Positions 1 through 8,324 of a DNA stretch of 64,000 nucleotides are shown here, piece after piece. Below the pieces are notes generated by a model. It was given only the letters and a program-made list of their open reading frames with translations. It made no database searches and was not told the origin of the DNA. Positions within the stretch are counted from its first letter, which is position 1; every line of letters begins with the position of its first letter. The position numbers were made by a program, and so were the translations under genes. This DNA is from Janthinobacterium sp. TND4EL3 (GTDB taxonomy: Bacteria; Pseudomonadota; Gammaproteobacteria; Burkholderiales; Burkholderiaceae_D): assembly GCF_900156175.1 (NCBI RefSeq), contig NZ_FTMV01000020.1, positions 1 through 64,000 of the forward strand, read 5' to 3'.

Positions 1-88
1 ACCCCTTCCCATCCCGAACAGGACCGTGAAACAACTTTGCGCCGATGATAGTGCTGCAACCAGTGTGAAAGTAGGTTATCGTCAGGCT
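1..88 (+). rRNA. rrf: 5S ribosomal RNA, 3' portion (gene starts outside the window)
   Basis: The first 88 bases read as the 3' three quarters of a betaproteobacterial 5S rRNA. They hold the CCATCCCGAACAGG block near the left edge, the GTGAAAC segment, the GCGCCGATGATAGTG helix and the closing GTAGGTTATCGTCAGGC. The 5' end, and presumably the 16S and 23S genes, lie to the left of the window. The 3' end is set at the last base of the canonical closing helix and could be off by a base or two. An intrinsic terminator follows within about 10 bases, as expected at the end of an rRNA operon. Confidence 0.93.
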
Positions 89-97
89 TGTTATTCG

Positions 98-134
98 AAA
101 AAACCCCCATCGGTGATCCGGTGGGGGTTTTTTT
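98..134 (+). terminator. Intrinsic terminator of the rRNA operon
   Basis: An A-run followed by CCCCCA pairs with TGGGGG followed by a T-run of seven or more, around a loop of about 12 bases. It lies directly after the 5S gene. The A-run and T-run make it plausibly bidirectional, which would also protect the gene arriving on the minus strand from 219. Confidence 0.9.
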
Positions 135-218
135 ACGTCCACAGATTGCCGCGCCTGCACGGCGTACGGACGAAAAAAAGGCAGCGCTGCGCGCGGCCTT
201 TGTCATTTATCAAGTCCA

Positions 219-791
219 TTAAAAGTGATAAGCGACTTTGACGTTCATGTAATTGACGCCGCTATTCGGCTTTTTGTAGCCACCGTTCGAGAAATGCTGG
301 ATCTTCGCAGCGACTTCCCATTTGTTATTGAACACATAGCCGACGCCGATGTGGTCGCCGAACTGGAAGTGGGTCGACAGGCGGTTATCATCGTTGTCGT
401 ACAGCTTGGACAGCATGTGTACGCCAATGCCGGCTTCCGCATAGAAACCCAGCTTATTCGTGTTTTCAAAGCGGAAGACGGGAGTAAAGCCCAGATCCCA
501 CAGTTTTTGATGCTGGCCCGGGACGTTGCGATAGCTCTTGCCATCCCAGCCGCCAATGCTGGCATCCCAGTAACCACTGAGCTGCGTGCCATTCGATACA
601 AACCAGGCCTTATCCCAGTTCGACGTTACGCCAGCGCGCAGCATTTGCACCTTCACCCCCTTGGCATATTCGCCATAGACGGAGTCGATCAGCTTGTCGT
701 CAGCAGCAAAGCCGGCGTTGGCTGCCATCAGCGCAGTAATGGCGGCGATGGATTTGAGGAGATTCTTCTTGAAGAACATAGAGGCTTTCAT
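219..791 (-). CDS. pagL: PagL-like lipid A 3-O-deacylase (acyloxyacyl hydrolase)
   Basis: 190-residue outer membrane beta-barrel enzyme predicted to remove the 3-O acyl chain of lipid A. A signal peptide (residues 1-29, hydrophobic core, cleavage near AGFA) is followed by alternating barrel strands, ending in the C-terminal aromatic FHY-type end (VAYHF). The family motif is at residues 166-180: HFSNGGYKKPNSGVN, with the catalytic His166 and Ser168. In Pseudomonas aeruginosa PagL, as I recall it, the third catalytic residue is a Glu 14 residues after the His. Here that position is Asn180. The frame stays open 32 codons further upstream, but the signal peptide fixes the start at 791 or at the next Met (779); neither has a strong ribosome site. 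It is divergent from the oxidoreductase at 881. Family assignment is strong, activity less so. Confidence 0.85.
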   Translation of the reverse strand: MKASMFFKKNLLKSIAAITALMAANAGFAADDKLIDSVYGEYAKGVKVQMLRAGVTSNWDKAWFVSNGTQLSGYWDASIGGWDGKSYRNVPGQHQKLWDLGFTPVFRFENTNKLGFYAEAGIGVHMLSKLYDNDDNRLSTHFQFGDHIGVGYVFNNKWEVAAKIQHFSNGGYKKPNSGVNYMNVKVAYHF

Positions 792-880
792 CGTAAAATT
801 GGCCGATAGGCTATTGTCTTGTCCGTGCAGGCAGCTTTTCCGCATGCCGCTCTCGCCGCTTGTTGATCTCAGGGGTTCAA

Positions 881-1783
881 TTGACATTCTCTACAAAAAT
901 TGCATTTCTCGGTATCGGTCTGATGGGGGATCCGATGGTCCGCTGCCTGCTACGCGCTGGATATTCTGTCACAATTTGGAATCGCACGCACAGCAAGGCC
1001 CAAGTCCTGTGTGCGGCAGGGGCGCAGCCGGCCGTTTCCATCGCTGAGGCTGTCAGTGCTGCGGACGTGGTCATCTCCATGCTGGAAGCCGGTCCCATCG
1101 TAGCAATGGTGCTGCAGGAGGCGCTGCCGGCCTTGCGCGCAGGGACGCTGTGGATCGACATGAGTTCCACCAGGCAATCGGAAGCCCAGCAACTTCATGC
1201 CACTTTGCATGCTGCAGGCCATGGTTTCATCGACGCACCCGTATCGGGCGGGGTTGGCGGGGCGCAGGCGGGTAAGCTGGCCATCATGGCCGGGGCCAGT
1301 AGCAGCGATTACGCCCGGGTTGAAGCGATACTGTCGGCCATGGGGCGGCCGACCCTGGTGGGCCCACCAGGCAGTGGTCAGGTTGCCAAGCTGTGCAATC
1401 AGCTGATCGTCGGCGGCACCCTGAACATCGTGGCCGAAGCCCTGCTGCTGGCCCGGGCGGCCGGCGCCGATGCGGCTGCCATGCGGGCGGCCATCCGCGG
1501 CGGTTTTGCCGAGAGCAAGATTCTGGAGGTGCATGGCCAGCGCATGCTGGAACGTAACTTTGTTGCCGGTGGGCAGGTAAAAAGCCAGATCAAGGACATG
1601 CACAACATCCTCGCGGCGGCCGAGGCGGCCCACGTCACCTTGCCGGTGACGCAACTGGTGACGCAGCGCTATGAAACACTGGCGACCACGCACCCGACGG
1701 CCGACCATGCGGCGGCCTTGCTGGCCCTGGAAGCGTTGAATCCGGGCCAGCGCCTGGGCATTGCCCCGGATAAGTTGAGCTGA
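881..1783 (+). CDS. NAD(P)-dependent 3-hydroxyisobutyrate dehydrogenase-family oxidoreductase
   Basis: 300-residue beta-hydroxyacid dehydrogenase, the usual family length. The N-terminal Rossmann fold has the GIGLMG dinucleotide motif (residues 11-16). NRT at 34-36 follows beta-2 and suggests NADP preference. The substrate loop DAPVSGG lies at 118-124, and the catalytic Lys170 sits in GSGQVAKLCNQ. Substrates could be 3-hydroxyisobutyrate, tartronate semialdehyde or succinic semialdehyde; the sequence alone does not decide. I chose a TTG start at 881 because AGGGG lies five bases upstream and the protein then begins exactly at the family N-terminus. Upstream TTG codons at 860 and 863 lack a ribosome site. 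It converges with the amidohydrolase, with one base between their stop codons. Confidence 0.85.
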   Translation: MTFSTKIAFLGIGLMGDPMVRCLLRAGYSVTIWNRTHSKAQVLCAAGAQPAVSIAEAVSAADVVISMLEAGPIVAMVLQEALPALRAGTLWIDMSSTRQSEAQQLHATLHAAGHGFIDAPVSGGVGGAQAGKLAIMAGASSSDYARVEAILSAMGRPTLVGPPGSGQVAKLCNQLIVGGTLNIVAEALLLARAAGADAAAMRAAIRGGFAESKILEVHGQRMLERNFVAGGQVKSQIKDMHNILAAAEAAHVTLPVTQLVTQRYETLATTHPTADHAAALLALEALNPGQRLGIAPDKLS

Positions 1784-1784
1784 A

Positions 1785-2978
1785 TCAAGCGACGGGCAGG
1801 CTCGCTTCGGCCAGCTTGACCCAGAAACTGGCGCCGATGGGCAGTAATTGGTCATTGAAGTCGTAGCTGCCATTGTGCAAGACGCACGGCCCCAGGCCGT
1901 GGCCGCCGTCGCGGTGCTCGCCGTCACCGTTGCCGATGAAGATGTAGCAGCCGGCTTTTTCTTGCAGGAAGAAGGCGAAATCTTCCGCCCCCATGGTCGG
2001 TTCGACATTCGCGTTGACCTTGTCGGCCCCCACCACGCTTTTCATCACGTCGACGGCAAACGCCGTTTCCTTGGCATGGTTGACCAGCGGCGGATAGTTG
2101 CGCTTGAAGTGGAACTCGACTTCCGCGCCAAAGGCGGCCGCCGTGTGCACGGCGATGTCGCGCATGCGCTCTTCGATCAGGTCCAGCACGGGCGTGGTGA
2201 AGGTGCGCACGGTGCCGACCAGGCTGGCATCGTCGGGAATCACGTTGGTGGCGCTGCCTGCGTGGATTTGCGTGATCGACAGCACGGCCGTGTCGAGCGG
2301 GCTCTTGTTGCGCGTGATGACGGTTTGCCAGCTTTGCGCGATCTGCACGGCCACCATCACGGGGTCGATGCCCTTGTGGGGCTGGGCCGCGTGGGCGCCC
2401 TTGCCCTTGACGGTGACGTGGAATTCATTGCTTGACGCCATCATCGGGCCTTCCACCACGCTCAGGGTGCCCGTTTCCGCGCCTGGCCAGTTGTGCATGC
2501 CGTAGATGGCGTCCATGGGAAAGCGGGTAAACAAGCCGTCTGCGATCATTTCGCGCGCGCCGGCGCCGCCTTCTTCCGCCGGCTGGAAGACCAGGTAGAC
2601 CGTGCCATCAAAATGGCGGTGCTGCGCCAGGTAATGGGCCGCACCGAGCAGCATGGCCGTGTGGCCGTCGTGGCCGCAGGCGTGCATCTTGCCCGGGTGG
2701 CGCGACGCATGCTCGAAGGTATTCATTTCCTGCATGGGCAGGGCATCCATGTCGGCGCGCAGGCCAATGGCGCGTTTCGAAGTGCCATTCTGAATGATGC
2801 CGACCACGCCAGTGCGGCCCAGGCCGCGTACCACGGGAATGCCCCATTCCGTCAGTTTGGCGGCGACCACGTCCGAGGTGCGCTGTTCTTCGTAGCACAG
2901 TTCGGGGTGCGCATGCAGGTCGCGGCGGATGCCTTGCAGCTCGGATTGAAACGCCAAGATCGGATCAACTAGTTTCAT
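1785..2978 (-). CDS. M20-family amidohydrolase (hippurate / N-acyl amino acid hydrolase type)
   Basis: 397-residue cytosolic metallo-amidohydrolase of the M20D family, which cleaves N-acyl amino acids or related amides. Visible motifs are RDLHAHPEL (residues 19-27), ADMDALP (75-81), the metal-binding CGHDGH (101-106) and the catalytic-Glu segment PAEEGG (133-138). A second acidic/His set sits near the C-terminus (MGAEDFAFF). The central dimerisation domain separates the two catalytic halves. The start at 2978 has AGGAGA six bases upstream; an open extension to 3050 lacks this. It is transcribed away from the molybdopterin oxidoreductase at 3185, with a divergent 206-base spacer. Exact acyl substrate unknown. 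Confidence 0.88.
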   Translation of the reverse strand: MKLVDPILAFQSELQGIRRDLHAHPELCYEEQRTSDVVAAKLTEWGIPVVRGLGRTGVVGIIQNGTSKRAIGLRADMDALPMQEMNTFEHASRHPGKMHACGHDGHTAMLLGAAHYLAQHRHFDGTVYLVFQPAEEGGAGAREMIADGLFTRFPMDAIYGMHNWPGAETGTLSVVEGPMMASSNEFHVTVKGKGAHAAQPHKGIDPVMVAVQIAQSWQTVITRNKSPLDTAVLSITQIHAGSATNVIPDDASLVGTVRTFTTPVLDLIEERMRDIAVHTAAAFGAEVEFHFKRNYPPLVNHAKETAFAVDVMKSVVGADKVNANVEPTMGAEDFAFFLQEKAGCYIFIGNGDGEHRDGGHGLGPCVLHNGSYDFNDQLLPIGASFWVKLAEASLPVA

Positions 2979-3184
2979 GGAACTCTCCTGTGGATGCTGG
3001 CGCGCAGCCATGTAGGGCGCGCCGGACCGCGTCTGTTTGATCAAAAACATGCGCGGCTAATAATGCATTGTAGCCCTTGTTTGCGGGGTAAATCCAGCGC
3101 ACGGACCAGCTTGCCCTGACGCCAACAGCTAGCGCGCGGAATGGTTTACAGTATCGCCTTCCGCCAACGTTTTTGGATTGCACC

Positions 3185-5260
3185 ATGACCACCACCCAAG
3201 TGCGCGCCGCCTGCCCGCTCGATTGCCCCGATACCTGCGCCCTCCTGGTCACGGTGACCGATGGCGTGGCCACCGCTGTCAAGGGCGATCCCGACCACCC
3301 GACCACGGCCGGCGTGCTGTGCACCAAGGTGTCGCGCTTCACGGAGCGCACCTACCATGCGGACCGCTTGCTGACGCCGCTGCGCCGCGTGGGCAAGAAA
3401 GGGGAAGGCAAGTTCGAGCCCATCAGCTGGGACGACGCATTGCAGACCATCGCGGCCCGCCTGAAACCGATCGCCGCGCGCGATCCGCAGGCGATCTTGC
3501 CGTACAGCTACTGCGGCACCATGGGCCTGGTGCAGGGCGAATCGATGTCCTCGCGCTTTTTCAACCAGCTCGGCGCTTCCCTGCTGGACCGCACCATCTG
3601 CGCCTCGGCCGGCGCCACGGGCTACCGCTACACGGTGGGCGCCAGCATCGGCACGGATATGGAGCAGTTCCAGAACGCCAAGTTGATCATCATCTGGGGC
3701 GGCAACCCGATCGCCTCGAACCTGCACTTCTGGATGCGTGCCCAGGAAGCCAAGCGCCATGGCGCCACCCTGATCGCCATCGACCCCTATCGTTCGCTGA
3801 CAGCTGAAAAATGCCACCAGCATATCGCCTTGCTGCCGGGTACCGACGCGGCCCTGGCGCTGGGTTTGATGCATGTCTTGATCGTGGAAGATATGCTCGA
3901 TCATGATTACATCGAGCGCTACACTATTGGTTACGAGGCCTTGCGGCAGCGCGCGCTGGAATGGCCGCCCGAGCGCGTGGCCGAGGTGTGCGGCATCACG
4001 GCCACGGAAGTGGTGGAACTGGCGCGCCTGTATGGCCAGGCCTGCCGTTCCGGCGAGGGCGCCGCCATCCGTGCCAACTACGGCGTGCAGCGCGTGCATG
4101 GCGGGGGCATGGCCGTGCGCAATATCGCCTGCCTGCCGGCCCTGACGGGCGCGTGGCGCCATCCGGCGGGCGGCATGCAACTGTCGAGCTCTGGTTCCTT
4201 CCCCGTCAACCGCAAGGCCCTGCAGCGCCCAGATTTGCTCAAAGGCACGCCGCGCACCATCAACATGAGCACCATCGGCGACGATTTATTGAAAGAAAGC
4301 TCGCCCGAGTTTGGCCCGCAAGTCGAGGCCGTGATCGTCTACAACTCGAACCCGCTGGCCGTGGCGCCCGATTCCGCGAAAGTGGCGCAGGGTTTTGCCC
4401 GCGAAGACCTGTTTACGGTCGTGCTCGAACACTTCCAGACCGATACTGTCGATTACGCCGACATCGTGTTGCCCGCCACCACGCAGCTGGAACATGTCGA
4501 TGCGCACTCCACCTATGGGCATCTGTACATGATGGCAAACAACGCGGCCGTGGCGCCGCTGGGCGAAGCGAAGGCGAACACGGAAATTTTCCGCCTGCTG
4601 GCCCGATACATGGGCTTTGATGACCCGTGCTTCCAGGAAAGCGACGATGCGCTGGCGGCCAAGGCGTTCGACAGTACTGATGCGCGTGCCGTGCATTTCG
4701 ACTGGGAATCGCTGAAACGCACGGGCTGGCAAAAACTGGCCATGCCCGAGGCGCCCTTTGCCGAAGGTGGTTTCCCCACGCCATCGGGCAAGTGTGAACT
4801 GTATTCGGAGGCCATGGCGCAGGCGGGACTCGATCCCTTGCCCACGTATATCGCACCGCACGAATCGCCAGCGAGCAATCCCGCGCTGGCGGCGCGCTTC
4901 CCGCTGGCCATGATTTCGCCGCCGGCGCGCAACTTTCTCAATTCCACCTTTGTGAACGTGAAGAGCCTGCGTGCGGCCGAAGGCGAGCCGCACCTCGACA
5001 TCCACCCGGATGACAGTGCCGCGCGCGGCATCGCGGCCGGCGACATGGTGCGCATCTTCAATGACCGCGGCAGTTTTGTCGCCAAGGCCAGGGTCACGGA
5101 CAAGGCGAGACGAGGCCTGGTGGTGGGCTTGTCCGTGTGGTGGAAAAAGCTCGCCAGCGACGGCAAGAACGCCAATGAGGTGACCAGCCAGCGCCTGACG
5201 GACATGGGCCGCGCGCCGACCTTCTACGATACGCTGGTCGAAGTGGAAAAGGTTGCCTGA
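3185..5260 (+). CDS. Molybdopterin-dependent oxidoreductase (DMSO reductase superfamily)
   Basis: 691-residue catalytic subunit. A cluster-binding domain at the N-terminus has Cys10, Cys14, Cys18 and Cys46 for a 4Fe-4S centre. The molybdopterin domains follow, with a likely Mo-ligand Cys139 (RTICASAG), the GGNPIASN cofactor segment and, at the C-terminus, the molydopterin dinucleotide-binding domain (HPDDSAARGI, DRGSF). There is no Tat signal, so it should be cytosolic. No electron-transfer subunit or cofactor chaperone gene is adjacent. It resembles formate dehydrogenase/biotin sulfoxide reductase relatives, but I cannot name the substrate. The ATG at 3185 is preferred over an in-frame TTG four codons earlier. 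The next gene starts one base after the stop, so the two are probably co-transcribed. Confidence 0.85.
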   Translation: MTTTQVRAACPLDCPDTCALLVTVTDGVATAVKGDPDHPTTAGVLCTKVSRFTERTYHADRLLTPLRRVGKKGEGKFEPISWDDALQTIAARLKPIAARDPQAILPYSYCGTMGLVQGESMSSRFFNQLGASLLDRTICASAGATGYRYTVGASIGTDMEQFQNAKLIIIWGGNPIASNLHFWMRAQEAKRHGATLIAIDPYRSLTAEKCHQHIALLPGTDAALALGLMHVLIVEDMLDHDYIERYTIGYEALRQRALEWPPERVAEVCGITATEVVELARLYGQACRSGEGAAIRANYGVQRVHGGGMAVRNIACLPALTGAWRHPAGGMQLSSSGSFPVNRKALQRPDLLKGTPRTINMSTIGDDLLKESSPEFGPQVEAVIVYNSNPLAVAPDSAKVAQGFAREDLFTVVLEHFQTDTVDYADIVLPATTQLEHVDAHSTYGHLYMMANNAAVAPLGEAKANTEIFRLLARYMGFDDPCFQESDDALAAKAFDSTDARAVHFDWESLKRTGWQKLAMPEAPFAEGGFPTPSGKCELYSEAMAQAGLDPLPTYIAPHESPASNPALAARFPLAMISPPARNFLNSTFVNVKSLRAAEGEPHLDIHPDDSAARGIAAGDMVRIFNDRGSFVAKARVTDKARRGLVVGLSVWWKKLASDGKNANEVTSQRLTDMGRAPTFYDTLVEVEKVA

Positions 5261-5261
5261 C

Positions 5262-6311
5262 ATGGCGCGCTGGCCGGCCCGGCTGCTTGTCGGCGTGCTG
5301 TGCCTGCCGCTGGGCGGCTGCACGCAGCTGCGTTACTACACGCAGGCGGCGCAGGGACAATATGCGCTGTGGTCCGGCGCGCGCCCCGTCGATGCCTGGC
5401 TCGATGACCCGGCCACCGAACCGCGCCTGAAAGTGCGCCTGGCCAAGGCGCAGCAGATCCGCCGCTTTGCCGTCAGCGAACTGGATTTGCCGGACAATGG
5501 CAGCTACAAGAATTACGCGGCCCTGCGGCGCCCCTTCGTGCTGTGGAACGTGGTGGCCACGCCGGAACTGTCGCTGCAGCCGCTGCAATGGTGTTTCCCC
5601 ATCGCCGGCTGCGTGAGTTACCGCGGCTATTACAGCAAGGATGAGGCGCTCGCCTATGCCGACGAGTTGCGCGCCCAGCATTACGACGTGCAGGTGGGCG
5701 GCGTGCCCGCCTATTCCACGCTGGGCTGGTTCGACGATCCCCTGCTGTCGACCTTTATCAACTACAACGATGCGGAATTGGCGCGCCTGATTTTCCATGA
5801 GCTGGCGCACCAGGTGGTGTACGTGCCCGGCGATTCGGCCTTCAACGAATCGTTTGCCAGCGCCGTCGAAGAGGCGGGCGTGCAGCGCTGGCTGGCGCAT
5901 GAAGGCAATGATGCCATGCGCACGGCCTACGCCCAGTACACGGCGCGGCGCCAGGATTTTCTCGCCCTGCTGCTGGAGTATCGGGGGGAACTGGAAGCCG
6001 TGTATGCGAGCGAGGCCAGCGATGCAGACAAGCGCGCGCGCAAGGTGCAGGTGTTTGCGGCGTTGCAAGACGCGTATCAGGCACTGAAGAAAAACTGGGG
6101 TGGTTTTGCCGGTTACGACCGCTGGTTCGAGCAGCCCTTGAGCAATGCGCACCTGGCTTCCATCTCCACCTACAATGAATTTTTGCCTGCCTTCAAAAAA
6201 TTGCTGGAAGAAAAAAAGAACTTTCGTGCTTTTTATGCTGCAGTGCACACAATGTCCCAACTCGACAAGCCTGAGCGCAGGCATGCGCTGGAACAATTGT
6301 CCAGCCCCTGA
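5262..6311 (+). CDS. Predicted lipoprotein aminopeptidase (Aminopep family, COG4324-like)
   Basis: 349-residue protein with a lipoprotein signal: a hydrophobic stretch ending in LGGC (residues 18-21, lipobox), so it is probably anchored to a membrane from the periplasmic side. A zinc-metallopeptidase motif HELAH is at residues 179-183, with a downstream acidic segment (NESFASAVEE) likely to give the third ligand. The family is a predicted aminopeptidase with little experimental work. The start follows the molybdopterin gene's stop by one base, implying translational coupling. An in-frame TTG three codons earlier would overlap that stop and is less likely. No functional link to the oxidoreductase is evident. 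Confidence 0.82.
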   Translation: MARWPARLLVGVLCLPLGGCTQLRYYTQAAQGQYALWSGARPVDAWLDDPATEPRLKVRLAKAQQIRRFAVSELDLPDNGSYKNYAALRRPFVLWNVVATPELSLQPLQWCFPIAGCVSYRGYYSKDEALAYADELRAQHYDVQVGGVPAYSTLGWFDDPLLSTFINYNDAELARLIFHELAHQVVYVPGDSAFNESFASAVEEAGVQRWLAHEGNDAMRTAYAQYTARRQDFLALLLEYRGELEAVYASEASDADKRARKVQVFAALQDAYQALKKNWGGFAGYDRWFEQPLSNAHLASISTYNEFLPAFKKLLEEKKNFRAFYAAVHTMSQLDKPERRHALEQLSSP

Positions 6312-6367
6312 CCCGTAAAGATTGTCCAGTACGCCGAGGCAAGCGATTCGGTAACAGCGTATTTATC

Positions 6368-6384
6368 ATGCTGCAATGCAGCAT
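6368..6384. promoter_or_regulatory. Palindromic operator-like site upstream of fadD
   Basis: Perfect inverted repeat ATGCTGC-AAT-GCAGCAT in the 276-base spacer before the first acyl-CoA ligase. It contains CTGC-N3-GCAG, the pattern I recall for PhaR, the polyhydroxyalkanoate-responsive repressor. The identification of the binder is inference; the palindrome is seen directly. A weak promoter-like pair, TTGCAT-N17-TAGCAT, lies at 6427-6455, downstream of the palindrome. Confidence 0.45.
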
Positions 6385-6587
6385 AAAATACCCCTAGAGT
6401 TGCCGCTCGAATACTGTTGAAAGCGCTTGCATGGAAGCGCGGCGCCCGATAGCATCGCATTAGTAGCATAGAGCAATTGCTCGTCAGAATGCTCAAACTG
6501 ACTGCCGGACGACAGAATCCGCAGCAATGATCCGCGTCGGCAAGGTGCGCCGGCTCCCCCACGATGATTCGAGACAAGAGGCACAGG

Positions 6588-8270
6588 ATGGAAAAAATTT
6601 GGCTGAAGTCGTACCCTCCCGGCGTCCCCGCCGACATCGATCCTGATCAATATCGTTCGCTGGTGCATCTGCTGGAAGAAGCGTTTCAAAAATATGCGGA
6701 CCGCAATGCCTATGTCTGCATGGACAAATTTCTCACCTACGCCGAACTCGACACCTATTCGCGCCAGCTGGGCGCATGGCTGCAAAGCCGCGGCCTGAAA
6801 AAAGGGGCCAGGGTCGCCCTGATGATGCCGAACGTGCTGCAGTATCCCGTGGCCATTGCTGCCGTGCTGCGCGCAGGCTACACGGTGGTCAACGTCAATC
6901 CTTTATATACGCCGCGCGAACTCGAACATCAGCTCAACGATTCGGGCAGCGAAGCGATCATCGTGCTGGAAAACTTCGCCCATACGGTCGAGCAAGTACT
7001 GAGCAAGACGGCCGTCAAGCACATCGTCGTCGCCAGCATGGGCGAGATGCTCGGTGGCTTGAAGGGCATGATCGTCAATTTTGTCGTGCGTAACGTCAAG
7101 AAGATGGTGCCCGCGTATTCCCTGCCGAACGCCATGCGTTTCAAGCAGGCGCTGGCGCTGGGCAGCCGCATGAAACTCACGCCCGTCGAGCTGAGCATCC
7201 ACGACGCCGCGTTCCTGCAATACACGGGCGGCACGACGGGCGTGTCGAAAGGCGCGACCTTGAGCCACCGCAATGTGATCGCCAATGTGCTGCAAAGCGA
7301 AGCGTGGTCGGGCGCGGCGCTCGACCAGAACAGCCAGGAGCAACTGATTATCGTCTGCGCCTTGCCGCTGTACCATATCTTTGCCCTGACGGCGTGCGCC
7401 ATGTGGGGCACGCGCGTGGGCGCGCTCAATATCCTGATCCCGAATCCGCGCGATATCCCGGGCCTGATCAAGGAACTGGGCAAATACAAATTCAATTTGT
7501 TGCCGGCGGTCAATACGCTGTATAACGCGCTGGTCAATCACCCCGATTTCGCCAAGCTCGATTTCTCGGGCCTGAAGATCGCCAATGGCGGCGGCATGGC
7601 GGTGCAGCAGGCCGTCAACGACAAGTGGCTGCAGGTGACGGGCGTGTCCATCATCGAAGGCTATGGCTTGTCGGAAACGTCGCCTGTTGCCACCTGCAAC
7701 CGCGCCGACAGTACGGCGTTTTCCGGCACCATCGGCTTGCCCGTGCCATCGACCGACATCGCCATTCTCGACGATGACGGCAAGGAAGTGCCGCTGGGCC
7801 AGACGGGCGAGATCGCCATCCGCGGCCCGCAAGTGATGAGCGGCTACTGGAACCGTCCCGATGAAACGGCCAAGGTCATGACGCCGGACGGCTACTTCAA
7901 ATCGGGCGACGTGGGCATCATGGACGAGCGTGGCTACGTGAAGATCGTTGACCGCAAGAAAGACATGATTCTCGTCTCCGGCTTCAATGTCTATCCCAAC
8001 GAAGTCGAGGCCGTCATCGCCGCCCATCCGGGCGTGCTCGAGTGCGCCTGCGTGGGCGTGCCTGATGAACACTCGGGCGAGGCCGTGAAAGTGTTTGTCG
8101 TACGCAAGGACCCGAACCTGACCCAGGAAGTGCTGGCTGCATATTGCAAGGAGCAGTTCACGGGCTACAAGCGGCCGAAATACATCGAGTTCCGCGATGA
8201 ACTGCCGAAGACCAACGTCGGCAAGATTTTGCGTCGCGCCCTGCGCGACGAGAAAAAGATAGCAGCATAA
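6588..8270 (+). CDS. fadD: Long-chain fatty acid--CoA ligase, copy 1
   Basis: 560-residue adenylate-forming enzyme that activates fatty acids with ATP and CoA for beta-oxidation. The AMP-binding P-loop YTGGTTGVSKGA starts at residue 212, followed by the GYGLSETSP adenine-binding motif, the hinge/C-terminal DRKKDMILVSGFNVYP segment and the conserved catalytic-Lys region near the end (KTNVGKILRR). The length matches E. coli FadD. The start at 6588 is preceded by GAGGCACAGG; an in-frame ATG eight codons upstream has no site. A close paralogue follows 54 bases downstream in the same orientation. Confidence 0.93.
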   Translation: MEKIWLKSYPPGVPADIDPDQYRSLVHLLEEAFQKYADRNAYVCMDKFLTYAELDTYSRQLGAWLQSRGLKKGARVALMMPNVLQYPVAIAAVLRAGYTVVNVNPLYTPRELEHQLNDSGSEAIIVLENFAHTVEQVLSKTAVKHIVVASMGEMLGGLKGMIVNFVVRNVKKMVPAYSLPNAMRFKQALALGSRMKLTPVELSIHDAAFLQYTGGTTGVSKGATLSHRNVIANVLQSEAWSGAALDQNSQEQLIIVCALPLYHIFALTACAMWGTRVGALNILIPNPRDIPGLIKELGKYKFNLLPAVNTLYNALVNHPDFAKLDFSGLKIANGGGMAVQQAVNDKWLQVTGVSIIEGYGLSETSPVATCNRADSTAFSGTIGLPVPSTDIAILDDDGKEVPLGQTGEIAIRGPQVMSGYWNRPDETAKVMTPDGYFKSGDVGIMDERGYVKIVDRKKDMILVSGFNVYPNEVEAVIAAHPGVLECACVGVPDEHSGEAVKVFVVRKDPNLTQEVLAAYCKEQFTGYKRPKYIEFRDELPKTNVGKILRRALRDEKKIAA

Positions 8271-8277
8271 ACAATGT

Positions 8278-8304
8278 GGATGCGCCAGGAGGCGCATCCC
8301 TTTT
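8278..8304 (+). terminator. Intercistronic hairpin between the two fadD copies
   Basis: GGATGCGCC and GGCGCATCC form a 9-bp stem around AGGA, followed by CTTTT. It sits in the 54-base gap between the two ligase genes. It can act as a partial intrinsic terminator or as a 3' stabiliser of the first message, uncoupling the levels of the two paralogues. Confidence 0.65.
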
Positions 8305-8324
8305 ACAGATAAAGATGAGGCGAG

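Noticed and set aside
219-887. Longer form of the PagL-like gene starting at 887
   Set aside because: The extra 32 codons precede a normal signal peptide and overlap the promoter region and start of the divergent dehydrogenase gene. They look like read-back of noncoding sequence.
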